From NCBI GenBank assembly GCA_021825955.1, contig JAKAEH010000018.1, positions 1 to 8,864 of the forward strand: a DNA stretch of 8,864 nucleotides, given 5' to 3'. The notes beneath the pieces were generated by a model. It saw only the letters and a program-made list of their open reading frames with translations, was not told the origin of the DNA and searched no databases. The position numbers and the translations under genes were made by a program. Source of the stretch: a bacterium (GTDB taxonomy: Bacteria > Patescibacteria > Microgenomatia > Levybacterales > UBA12049). Shown here in pieces: positions 1 to 5,936 of the stretch (positions are counted from its first letter, which is position 1; each line of letters begins with the position of its first letter).

Positions 1-357
1 CAGACGATAAAAGAAGAAGTTCCGCCCGAGACTACAGAAAAAATTGCTTACGGAATACCCACGTTTTATTTAAAACAGAATCTTGTGCATTTTGCGGCGT
101 TCAAAGATCACATCAGTTTTTTTCCGACAAGTTCAGGCGTTGCAAGGTTTAAGAAAGAACTCTCTAGATACAAGCTTTCCAAGGGGACAATACAGATTTC
201 TCTGGAGGAAGATCTTCCAATAGAGCTTATTAAAAAAATTGTTAAGTTTCGGGTAGAAGAAGTTTTAAAAAGAGATAGCGTTAAAGCTTGCAGTGGGGGA
301 CATAGGTATAAGGGAAGCGGTCCATGCCCTGTCTGCTGGCCGGGAAGAAACAAGTGA
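1..357 (+). CDS. DUF1801 (YdhG-like) family protein with Cys/His tail, 5'-truncated
   Basis: The reading frame is open from the first base, so the start lies outside the window; 118 residues are visible. The stretch from about residue 5 to 95 matches the DUF1801/YdhG fold: a VPPETTEKIAYGIPTF segment, then LVHFAAFKDHISFFPT, SGV, YKLSKGTIQ and a closing IKKIVKFRVEE helix. In this family the protein is small and cytosolic; some members are called iron-chaperone-like, but the biochemical role is poorly defined. The last 20 or so residues add a C-x3-H-x7-C-x2-C pattern (Cys codons at 289, 325 and 334, His codon at 301), which looks like a small zinc-binding knuckle. I recall similar tails on other DUF1801 proteins but cannot check that here. 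An internal ATG at 85 is not the real start, because conserved domain sequence lies upstream of it. The family call is firm; the function is not. Confidence 0.85.
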   Translation, partial: QTIKEEVPPETTEKIAYGIPTFYLKQNLVHFAAFKDHISFFPTSSGVARFKKELSRYKLSKGTIQISLEEDLPIELIKKIVKFRVEEVLKRDSVKACSGGHRYKGSGPCPVCWPGRNK

Positions 358-363
358 TATAAT
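358..363 (+). promoter_or_regulatory. -10 box (TATAAT) for the leaderless gene at 370
   Basis: A perfect TATAAT begins directly after the TGA stop of the DUF1801 gene and ends 6 bases before the ATG at 370. No convincing -35 is present at the usual distance, where the sequence is the end of the preceding gene. There is no Shine-Dalgarno sequence. The position predicts transcription starting at the ATG. The gene could also be reached by read-through from upstream. Confidence 0.6.
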
Positions 364-369
364 TAAATT

Positions 370-642
370 ATGATGAATAGGAATGAACTTGGAAAAAAAT
401 TAACAGAGGTATTTATGGGTAAAAAAGTTGATGGAACAATTGCTGCGGTCTTGCATCCGCGAAGAGGTTTTTCTAGCAGAATTGCAGTGTCAACAGAAGA
501 AGGTTTAGTTGATTTGGATCTTACTAATTTTGATCAAAATGGTTTTAGATTTTGGCAAAAACCCGAAGCGCTAAGAAAAGGTCAAGTATTTAGTAGAAGA
601 ATAAGACAGATAAAGCCTTGGGTCGACGGCCAATCTGCATAA
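370..642 (+). CDS. Unknown small basic protein, 90 aa
   Basis: I do not recognise a family. The product is short and soluble-looking, with no signal peptide, no membrane segment and no cysteine. After an N-terminal helix-like stretch (residues 1-16), residues 18-85 alternate hydrophobic and polar residues as in a small beta-barrel: KKVDGTIAAV, then SRIAVSTEEGLVDLDL, then KGQVFSRRIRQIKPW. This loosely resembles the strand order of an S1/OB-fold nucleic-acid-binding domain and the end is rich in Arg and Lys, but that is inference only. The start codon is one of two adjacent ATGs at 370 and 373; I choose the first because TATAAT ends 6 bases before it, the same spacing seen at other genes in the window. 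It is probably a single-gene unit 12 bases after the DUF1801 stop. Confidence 0.75.
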   Translation: MMNRNELGKKLTEVFMGKKVDGTIAAVLHPRRGFSSRIAVSTEEGLVDLDLTNFDQNGFRFWQKPEALRKGQVFSRRIRQIKPWVDGQSA

Positions 643-730
643 CCCCGACGCAGTTTTTAGAAAGAGACTGAGGATAAAAAAGATTATTATAGTTCTGGGA
701 AATTAGTATTTTTATTATTAATTATATTCC

Positions 731-759
731 TTGACAAGTATATACGTTTATGGTAATAT
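731..759 (+). promoter_or_regulatory. Sigma70-type promoter of the ArsR-AHSA1 operon
   Basis: A perfect TTGACA (-35) at 731-736 is followed by a 17-base spacer and TAATAT (-10) at 754-759. The -10 ends 6 bases before the ATG at 766, so the transcript should begin at or beside the start codon, and no Shine-Dalgarno is present. The spacer contains the 8-base palindrome GTATATAC (738-745), a plausible operator for the repressor encoded just downstream, although such AT-rich palindromes also arise by chance. Confidence 0.75.
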
Positions 760-765
760 ATCTAC

Positions 766-1074
766 ATGGATCCTTATATTTTATCTACAATTTCCGAAGA
801 AAATCGTTTTAATATTGTTGAATATTTATTAAACGGCGCGCATCCTGTAAACGAAATTTCTTACAAACTTCATCTGAGTCAGCCAAAAACTTCAAAACAT
901 CTTAAAATTCTTGCAGATGCAGGAGTTGTTGATGTTAAAAAAAATAAGCAACAAAGAATCTATTCACTTGCGCCGGAAAAATTTGAAGAAATGGATGCGT
1001 GGATTTCGCAGTTTAAAAAACTATGGAATAAACGCTTAGACAGATTAGATAGAATTTTAAAGGAGGTGAAATAA
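766..1074 (+). CDS. ArsR-family winged-helix transcriptional regulator
   Basis: This 102-residue protein has the ArsR fold. The N-terminal helices carry the DPYILSTISEENRFNIVEYL pattern. The helix-turn-helix spans about residues 27-50 (VNEISYKLHLSQPKTSKHLKIL) with its recognition helix near 39-49, and a beta wing follows at 54-68. There is no cysteine anywhere, so the ELCVCDL metal site of ArsR/SmtB sensors is absent and thiol-based metal sensing is unlikely. The stop is one base before the ATG of an AHSA1/SRPBCC gene. ArsR-AHSA1 pairs are common in bacteria, where the regulator usually represses its own operon. The start at 766 is set by the promoter, whose -10 ends 6 bases upstream. The ligand or signal is unknown. 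Confidence 0.9.
   Translation: MDPYILSTISEENRFNIVEYLLNGAHPVNEISYKLHLSQPKTSKHLKILADAGVVDVKKNKQQRIYSLAPEKFEEMDAWISQFKKLWNKRLDRLDRILKEVK
1061..1069 (+). promoter_or_regulatory. Complete Shine-Dalgarno sequence for the AHSA1 gene
   Basis: AGGAGGTGA lies 6 bases before the ATG at 1076 and is complementary to the usual 3' end of bacterial 16S rRNA over its whole length. It sits inside the last codons of the ArsR gene. It shows that this organism retains a working anti-Shine-Dalgarno, although its operon-leading genes lack such sites. Confidence 0.9.
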
Positions 1075-1075
1075 T

Positions 1076-1546
1076 ATGACAGATGTGCAAAAAGAATTAA
1101 CTCTTACACGAGAATTTGACGCTCCAAGAGAAAGAGTTTTTAAAGCATGGACAGATCCCGAACAGGTTGTAAAATGGTGGGCACCAAACGGTGCAACAAA
1201 TGAGATTAATAAGTGGGAAGCAATAGCCGGCGGAAAGATAGATTTGGTAATGATTGCAGGGCCCGAGCTTGGGCCTTTGGAAGGACAACATTGGCCTATG
1301 CAGGGCGAGTTTAAAGAAGTTGATGTTCCGTCAAAGCTCTCCTTTACAGGAAATGCTATATTAAACGGTAAAGAAATCTTACAACATTTAACAACAGTAA
1401 CTTTTGAAGAAGTAAACGGCAAAACCAAAATGACAGTTCATATTAAGGTTACTAAGATTGTAATGCCGGAAGCGCAAGGTGCGCTTGCAGGAATGGAAAT
1501 GGGTTGGAATCAGCAGTTGGACAAATTGGTCAAATTTACTTCCTAA
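1076..1546 (+). CDS. AHSA1/SRPBCC domain protein
   Basis: The 156-residue product is a single START/SRPBCC domain of the AHSA1 (activator of Hsp90 ATPase homologue 1-like) group. The N-terminal signature runs from about residue 10: LTREFDAPRERVFKAWTDPE followed by a KWWAPNG motif. A central GEFKEVDVPSKLSFTG strand pair and a C-terminal amphipathic helix (GMEMGWNQQLDKLVKF) close the hydrophobic cavity. Family members bind hydrophobic ligands or partner proteins; bacterial ones next to ArsR genes have no generally established substrate. The gene is the second cistron of an operon, one base after the regulator's stop, and is initiated from a full Shine-Dalgarno. No signal peptide is visible, so it is cytosolic. 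Confidence 0.9.
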   Translation: MTDVQKELTLTREFDAPRERVFKAWTDPEQVVKWWAPNGATNEINKWEAIAGGKIDLVMIAGPELGPLEGQHWPMQGEFKEVDVPSKLSFTGNAILNGKEILQHLTTVTFEEVNGKTKMTVHIKVTKIVMPEAQGALAGMEMGWNQQLDKLVKFTS

Positions 1547-1583
1547 GTCTGCAATCCATTTTTGCGAAATTGAATAAGTAATT

Positions 1584-1592
1584 TGCTATAAT
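1584..1592 (+). promoter_or_regulatory. Extended -10 promoter for the GTG-started glycosyltransferase
   Basis: TGCTATAAT is an extended -10 element (TGn plus TATAAT at 1587-1592). It ends 6 bases before the GTG at 1599. A weak -35 candidate, TTGCGA at 1562-1567, would need a long 19-base spacer, so the extended -10 is probably what matters. The surrounding imperfect inverted repeat (GCGAAATT at 1564-1571, AATTTGC at 1580-1586) could be an operator, but support is weak. Confidence 0.7.
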
Positions 1593-1598
1593 TGCTTC

Positions 1599-3152
1599 GT
1601 GCAGGCGTTTTTATTAAACGTAAAAAAACTTAGAGCAGAAGATCCTGCAAAATTAGTTTTATACGTTATTTTAGGAATCCTAATAATAATCGGTTTTTAT
1701 CTTTGTTCTTTTTCCGTTTTGCGCGGAGAAGTAAATTTTTTTAACGACGTTGCCAGAGATTTCCTTTTGTATCAGGAGATAGATCAAAAGAAAATAATTT
1801 TAATCGGAGCGCGTACTAACTTTAACGGACTTTTCCACGGGCCTCTATGGCAATACATGAATTATCCCGCTTATATTTTAGGACACGGTAATCCGGTAGT
1901 CGTTGCGTGGTTTTGGCTTTTGTTGGGAGCGATATTTTTTATAACGAGTTTTTATTTTGTAAAAAAACTTTTCAATACAACAGCGGCACTGTTTTATGTT
2001 TTACTTCTTGAAGTTGGAATAGGTCCTCATCTAAACGGATTATTTCAAGCAGAGGTACCCGCCTTTTTTATGCCCGCATTTATCTACACAATTTATAAAT
2101 ATATAAAAACTAAAAAACCCCTGTATCTTGTTTTTCATCTGATTATTACTGCAATAATTATTCAGCTAAACATAGGCGTTGGTCCATCTCTTTTTATGCT
2201 TTCCGCACTTGTTATCTTTTGGTTTGTAATAAGAGAGAGACTTTGGAAACATCTTTTGGCATTTGTAGTAATTCCTGTGGGTCTTATAAATTTTATAGTT
2301 TTTGACCTTCGGCACAACCTCGGACTTACAAAAGCAGTAATCACAATGATGAGTGTTTCAAAACTTCTTATTCCTCTTAACTATTTCATAGAAGATAGGT
2401 TAAGAAACACAATTTCTTTGCAGATTTTTCAGAACGGATATTGGTGGATGTATTTGACAATTTTTACATTGGTAATGATTTTTACTTTTCTTCTGCTTCG
2501 CTCAAACACAAAATACAAAACAATATACATTATTTTAATGTATTACTATTTCGGATTTATGTTATCGACGATATCAAGTAAAGGGATACTTCTTATACAT
2601 TTTGTTTATCATTTGATTCCTCTTACACTGTTATGGCTTGTTTCATTTCTGGCGGGGAAATATAGATTAATTTTTCTTCCGGTTGTTTGCATTGTGTTTT
2701 TGATTAATTTTAATTTTTTTGTTGGAAACGCGTCTTCTCTTAAAGACTCATTTTCAGGTAAGAATCAGGATTCATGGATATCTCTATCAACGGTTGCGAA
2801 AAAAGTTATTTCAGAGCAGAAGGGAAAACCGTTTGGATACTTTGTGTTTTCTCCTGATTCTTTTGCATACCAGCCAAGATATGCGATGATCTACAATTTT
2901 AAGGCAAATGGTGTTAACGCCAGCGAATATGTCAAGGAGGATACTACTTATATTATTGCAGCTCCTCCTCCACCAAACGATGTTTACATGAATCAAGATT
3001 GGTGGGTAAGGGCGCGTCTTGAGATTACAAAAAAACCGGATCAAATTATTAAAATGCCAAGCGGATTTACTATAGAAAAATTTAATCTGACTTCTCTAGA
3101 GCAAAAAATCCCCTTTGATAAAGGAATTGAGCTTGGGATAAGCTGGCGCTAA
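1599..3152 (+). CDS. Multi-pass membrane glycosyltransferase, GT-C type (GT39/RgtA-like)
   Basis: The 517-residue protein has about ten hydrophobic membrane segments between residues 19 and 385, then a hydrophilic C-terminal domain of about 130 residues outside the bilayer. After the first segment (19-38) comes the loop FFNDVARD, whose acidic residues D50 and D54 match the catalytic acidic loop of GT-C enzymes. It is followed by GARTNFNGLFHGPLWQYM (70-87), typical of the dolichyl/polyprenyl-phosphate sugar transferase superfamily. Such enzymes move a sugar from a lipid-phosphate carrier to a lipid, glycan or protein on the outer face of the membrane; donor and acceptor cannot be read here. 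No ATG is available nearby: the start is a GTG placed 6 bases after TATAAT with no Shine-Dalgarno, implying a leaderless GTG. It stands alone, before a phospholipase D-family gene. The fold is confident, the substrate open. Confidence 0.82.
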   Translation: MQAFLLNVKKLRAEDPAKLVLYVILGILIIIGFYLCSFSVLRGEVNFFNDVARDFLLYQEIDQKKIILIGARTNFNGLFHGPLWQYMNYPAYILGHGNPVVVAWFWLLLGAIFFITSFYFVKKLFNTTAALFYVLLLEVGIGPHLNGLFQAEVPAFFMPAFIYTIYKYIKTKKPLYLVFHLIITAIIIQLNIGVGPSLFMLSALVIFWFVIRERLWKHLLAFVVIPVGLINFIVFDLRHNLGLTKAVITMMSVSKLLIPLNYFIEDRLRNTISLQIFQNGYWWMYLTIFTLVMIFTFLLLRSNTKYKTIYIILMYYYFGFMLSTISSKGILLIHFVYHLIPLTLLWLVSFLAGKYRLIFLPVVCIVFLINFNFFVGNASSLKDSFSGKNQDSWISLSTVAKKVISEQKGKPFGYFVFSPDSFAYQPRYAMIYNFKANGVNASEYVKEDTTYIIAAPPPPNDVYMNQDWWVRARLEITKKPDQIIKMPSGFTIEKFNLTSLEQKIPFDKGIELGISWR

Positions 3153-3164
3153 AAAATCCCCAAT

Positions 3165-3192
3165 TTAACAACACTTATTTTTTCCCTATAAT
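3165..3192 (+). promoter_or_regulatory. Promoter of the phospholipase D-family gene
   Basis: TTAACA at 3165-3170 matches the -35 consensus at five of six bases and is followed by a 16-base spacer and a perfect TATAAT at 3187-3192. The -10 ends 6 bases before the ATG at 3199. No Shine-Dalgarno is present, so the transcript should be leaderless. Confidence 0.7.
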
Positions 3193-3198
3193 TAATTT

Positions 3199-4209
3199 AT
3201 GTCCCTTCTTAGGAAAAATCTGTTGGTTTTGGTGCTTCTTTTGTTTGTTTACAGTTGGTATTTTTTATCGCATTCAATTCCGACTCAAAAAAGCATAAGT
3301 GTTTCGGGAGAAAGCGCCAATGTCTCTCTTTCTATCGAGCCACAAGCAGGACGGAGTGTTATTCTTGATGAAATCAATTCAGCAAAAAGCGAGATTTTAG
3401 TTGAGGTTTATTTATTGTCTGACAAAACTATCATAGGGGCTCTAAAAGATGCAAAAGCAAAAGGAATAAGCGTTGACGTGATGCTTGAAGAGCATCCGTT
3501 TGGCGGTGGTAGTCTGAATAATACTACCGAAAAGGAGCTTGTTAGCGCGGGAATTTCTGTTGAGTGGTCCAATCCTGCTTTTTCTCTTACTCATGAAAAA
3601 GCAATAATAATAGACGGAAAGAAAGCTTTTATTTTAAGCCAGAATCTTACGTCGTCTTCTTTTAGCAAAAATAGAGAGTATGATATTTTAGACACTAATG
3701 TTAAGGATGTTGAAGAAATCAGAACTATTTTTATTGATGATTGGCAGCGAAAATCCTTTACGCAATCCTCCCCTAATTTAGTTATCAGTCCTAACTCTTC
3801 ACGCAAAACACTTACCTCTCTTATTCAAAATAGCACCAAGAGTATAGATATAGAGATTGAGGATATTGAAGATAGAGATATCATTTCTCTGTTGTCTTCA
3901 AAGGCAAAAACAATTCCCGTGCGTCTTATCGTTCCAACTCTTTCTCAAATAAATTCTAATAGCACTGCACTTTTGGCCTTGCAAAAAGAAGGGGTTTTAA
4001 TAAAAACACTAGCCTCTCCTTATATGCATGCGAAATTGATTCTGTCAGATAACACAAAAGCGTTTGTCGGCTCTGTGAATTTATCAACGCAAAGTCTGGA
4101 CAAAAATCGCGAGCTCGGGATTATACTTTCTGAGCAGGAAATAATAAAAAAGCTTTCTGATACTTTTTCTTCTGATTGGAATAAAGGGAATAATTTTCTA
4201 CAAAAATAA
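3199..4209 (+). CDS. Membrane-anchored phospholipase D family protein with two HKD motifs
   Basis: The 336-residue product begins with a hydrophobic anchor or signal segment (about residues 6-24) after a short MSLLRK lead, so the rest lies outside the membrane. No lipobox cysteine is seen. Two PLD-like domains follow, each with an intact HxKx4D motif: H132-K134-D139 (with the downstream SQNLTSSSF) and H277-K279-D284 (with GSVNLSTQSL). Both end in the KNREYDI/KNRELGI pattern typical of the superfamily. Two motifs in one chain form one active site working through a phospho-histidine intermediate. Possible activities are phospholipase, cardiolipin-synthase-like transphosphatidylation or nuclease; the sequence does not decide. 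An extracytoplasmic position next to surface-glycan genes is compatible with lipid or external DNA as substrate. The start is fixed by TATAAT 6 bases upstream. Confidence 0.9.
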   Translation: MSLLRKNLLVLVLLLFVYSWYFLSHSIPTQKSISVSGESANVSLSIEPQAGRSVILDEINSAKSEILVEVYLLSDKTIIGALKDAKAKGISVDVMLEEHPFGGGSLNNTTEKELVSAGISVEWSNPAFSLTHEKAIIIDGKKAFILSQNLTSSSFSKNREYDILDTNVKDVEEIRTIFIDDWQRKSFTQSSPNLVISPNSSRKTLTSLIQNSTKSIDIEIEDIEDRDIISLLSSKAKTIPVRLIVPTLSQINSNSTALLALQKEGVLIKTLASPYMHAKLILSDNTKAFVGSVNLSTQSLDKNRELGIILSEQEIIKKLSDTFSSDWNKGNNFLQK

Positions 4210-4211
4210 AT

Positions 4212-4240
4212 TTGACACAAAATTGAATTCCTGAGATGAT
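4212..4240 (+). promoter_or_regulatory. Promoter of the small membrane protein-deacetylase operon
   Basis: A perfect TTGACA (4212-4217) begins right after the phospholipase D stop. It is followed by a 17-base spacer and GATGAT (4235-4240), a four-of-six -10 preceded by the extended element TGA. The -10 ends 7 bases before the ATG at 4248. The in-frame ATG at 4236 lies inside the -10 and would not be present in the transcript. Confidence 0.65.
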
Positions 4241-4247
4241 TTTTAGT

Positions 4248-4502
4248 ATGGATAATCAACTTCCGTCTGCTGAACATATGACTGTTTCAGAGATTACAGC
4301 GATGGCAAATGTAAAAGAAATAAAAGAGCCGTCGAAAAGTTACAGCCATATCGTAATACTTATATTTATGATATTATTTTGTATTACCGTTGTTGGAGTA
4401 TCTGTTATAAACTTTGAGGGTTTTGTAACTACAAAAAGCGTCAGCGTTATTCACGCTCAAATTAATCAGACTCAAGATGTCCAAAAACTCACGAGCCAGT
4501 AA
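4248..4502 (+). CDS. Unknown small single-pass membrane protein, 84 aa
   Basis: I do not recognise this protein. It has a hydrophilic N-terminal segment of about 35 residues containing ITAMANVKEIKEPSKS, then one strongly hydrophobic helix (about residues 37-58, IVILIFMILFCITVVGVSVINF), then a short polar tail ending near QDVQKLTSQ. An in-frame ATG at 4236 would add four residues (MIFS), but it overlaps the promoter -10, so 4248 is the likelier start. Its last 26 bases overlap the polysaccharide deacetylase gene in another frame, which implies co-transcription and perhaps translational coupling. It may be a small partner or regulator of the deacetylase, but that rests only on position. Confidence 0.7.
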   Translation: MDNQLPSAEHMTVSEITAMANVKEIKEPSKSYSHIVILIFMILFCITVVGVSVINFEGFVTTKSVSVIHAQINQTQDVQKLTSQ

Positions 4503-5418
4503 AAGAAAACATAGCTCCAGATATTTGGGGAATTTAAATCATAAACTGTTTGCCGCAGTTTTTCTTGTTGCGGTTTTTGTAGTGGCGTTTTTTTTGTATA
4601 GATTTATTTTTTTCCAGTTAAGACCTGTTTTGGAAACACCAAAGACAGAAATGGCTAAAATTCCGCCAACAATTGTAAACAAGTTTAAAAAAGAAAGCCA
4701 AGCGCATGTGACATTTAGGGTACCAATTCTTATGTATCATTACGTAGAGTATGTGCAGGATAAAAAAGATACCATAAGACAAGCCTTAGACATTAATCCT
4801 AATATATTTGAAGAACAGGTTAAAACGCTTGCTGGTGCGGGATATACATTTATAACCGCAAAAGACTTGGGAGAAGCGCTGGACGGTAAAAAAGAATTGC
4901 CCAAAAATCCCATATTGTTAACCTTTGATGACGGGCATTGGGATTTAGATACGGTAGTTTTACCAATTCTTAAAAAATATAACGCTAAAGCAACAGCTTA
5001 TATAATACCAGGTTTTTTAGGCGGATCTGATTTTCTGAGCCCAAGCCAGCTTCGCGATGTAATTTCGAGTGGCTTAGTAGAAATAGGAGCTCACACTGTT
5101 CATCACGTTTCTCTTAAAGGGAAGTTCTTGCCCATTGTTCAATATGAAGTTTTACAAAGCAAGCTTATGCTGGAGAAAGATTATAATTTGTCGGTGGTTT
5201 CATTCGCATATCCCGGAGGGCAATTTGATGAGCAGGCAATAAATGTTGTTAAAAATGATAAATTTTCAACGGCTGTTTCTACAATCCCCGGCGAGGCACA
5301 AAGTGTTGCTAATAGATTTTTTCTTTTTAGACTAAGGCCCGGATATAGAACGGGAGACACTTTACTAAAATATATAAATGGGACAAATTTTTATAATTTT
5401 GGTCCCCCGCTAGATTAA
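4477..5418 (+). CDS. Membrane-anchored polysaccharide deacetylase (NodB domain, CE4)
   Basis: The 313-residue protein has a Lys/Arg-rich N-terminus (1-23), one membrane helix (about 24-46), a linker, and a NodB homology domain from about residue 82, led by VPILMYHYVEY. CE4 motif 1 is TFDDG (149-153, with D151 the expected catalytic base and D152 the metal ligand). Motif 2 is HTVHH, with metal ligands H206 and H210. Motif 3 is FAYPGGQ (243-249). The FLFRLRPGY near residue 290 fits the later strand. These enzymes use a metal ion to remove N- or O-acetyl groups from peptidoglycan or other GlcNAc-containing glycans; the anchor puts the domain outside the cytoplasmic membrane. The gene overlaps the upstream small membrane protein by 26 bases and has no Shine-Dalgarno, so the exact start is less certain than the domain call. 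Peptidoglycan or a surface glycan is the likely substrate. Confidence 0.9.
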   Translation: MSKNSRASKRKHSSRYLGNLNHKLFAAVFLVAVFVVAFFLYRFIFFQLRPVLETPKTEMAKIPPTIVNKFKKESQAHVTFRVPILMYHYVEYVQDKKDTIRQALDINPNIFEEQVKTLAGAGYTFITAKDLGEALDGKKELPKNPILLTFDDGHWDLDTVVLPILKKYNAKATAYIIPGFLGGSDFLSPSQLRDVISSGLVEIGAHTVHHVSLKGKFLPIVQYEVLQSKLMLEKDYNLSVVSFAYPGGQFDEQAINVVKNDKFSTAVSTIPGEAQSVANRFFLFRLRPGYRTGDTLLKYINGTNFYNFGPPLD

Positions 5419-5437
5419 TCGTAAGCTTTTTGTTATT

Positions 5438-5446
5438 TGTTATACT
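5438..5446 (+). promoter_or_regulatory. Extended -10 promoter of the Nudix gene
   Basis: TGTTATACT is an extended -10 (TGn plus TATACT at 5441-5446) ending 6 bases before the ATG at 5453. No clear -35 is found at 16-18 bases upstream, and no Shine-Dalgarno is present. Confidence 0.65.
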
Positions 5447-5452
5447 AATCTT

Positions 5453-5920
5453 ATGCTGACTTGTTATTTTGAAAATGGAGGAAAAGCATCGCTTCGACAT
5501 GTCATAATTGACACACTTGTTTTAAAGGGCAATGAAATTCTTCTTGTAAAAAGGAGCAAGCAAATTCTGGAGGGCGGTAAATGGGCCATTGTCGGAGGGT
5601 TTGTGGCAAGAGACGAAACAATTAGGGAAGCTGTTGCACGAGAAGTGATGGAAGAAACAGGATATGCAATAGAAGACATAACATTCCTGACGGTTAATGA
5701 TAGCCCTAATAGGCCTCATGAAGATAGACAAAATATTGCTTTTGTATTTTTCGCACAGGCTTTAGAAAAAGAAGGAAAACCTGATTGGGAATCATCAGAG
5801 CAAAAATGGTTTCCCCTAGACGCTCTTCCCAAAGAAGTGGAAATTGCCTTTGATCATCTTTACGATATCAATCTTTATGTCAACTATAAAAAGACCGGCA
5901 AAAAACTTCCTGTTATCTGA
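5453..5920 (+). CDS. Nudix hydrolase
   Basis: The 155-residue cytosolic protein carries a complete Nudix box (Gx5Ex7REUxEExGU) at residues 49-71. It starts at G49, has E55, the R63-E64 pair and the metal-binding E67-E68, and ends TGY. Before it, LVLKGNEILLVKRS and GGKWAIVGGF are the usual strands of the fold. Nudix enzymes split nucleoside diphosphates linked to another group, for example oxidised dNTPs, ADP-ribose, NADH or nucleotide sugars. The residues outside the box do not let me pick a substrate. The gene appears to be its own leaderless unit, and the ABC transporter gene starts 16 bases after its stop. A link to the neighbouring surface-glycan genes is possible but unproven. Confidence 0.93.
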   Translation: MLTCYFENGGKASLRHVIIDTLVLKGNEILLVKRSKQILEGGKWAIVGGFVARDETIREAVAREVMEETGYAIEDITFLTVNDSPNRPHEDRQNIAFVFFAQALEKEGKPDWESSEQKWFPLDALPKEVEIAFDHLYDINLYVNYKKTGKKLPVI

Positions 5921-5923
5921 TAT

Positions 5924-5929
5924 CATAAT
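5924..5929 (+). promoter_or_regulatory. Candidate -10 for the ABC exporter operon
   Basis: CATAAT (five of six to consensus) lies in the 16-base gap after the Nudix stop and ends 7 bases before the ATG at 5937. An alternative reading, TAATAT at 5926-5931, ends 5 bases before the ATG. No good -35 is visible and there is no Shine-Dalgarno. The position agrees with the other leaderless starts, but this is among the weaker examples and read-through from the Nudix gene is possible. Confidence 0.45.
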
Positions 5930-5936
5930 ATAGTTT

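Noticed and set aside
85..87. ATG at 85 as the start of the DUF1801 gene
   Set aside because: The frame is open to base 1 and the translation upstream of 85 contains conserved DUF1801 sequence (EVPPE, YGIPTF).
635..658. Possible terminator: CTGC and GCAG arms followed by TTTTT after the 370-642 gene
   Set aside because: The stem is only 4 bp with an 11-base loop, too weak to call an intrinsic terminator.
1057..1428. Minus-strand open frame of 123 codons over the AHSA1 gene
   Set aside because: It lies wholly antisense to a gene with clear domain homology, and its translation shows no recognisable domain or start signal.
1564..1586. Imperfect inverted repeat GCGAAATT...AATTTGC as an operator for the glycosyltransferase gene
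   Set aside because: The arms differ in length and are AT-rich, so chance is likely; mentioned only with the promoter.
3135..3160. GGGAT / ATCCC inverted repeat at the end of the glycosyltransferase gene
   Set aside because: A 5-bp stem with a 16-base loop and no T-run directly after it; no credible terminator.
3841..3882. Repetitive-looking GAT/GAG/ATA run in the phospholipase D gene
   Set aside because: It encodes an acidic, Ile-rich strand and helix start of the second PLD domain, in frame and at the expected place; not a separate repeat element.
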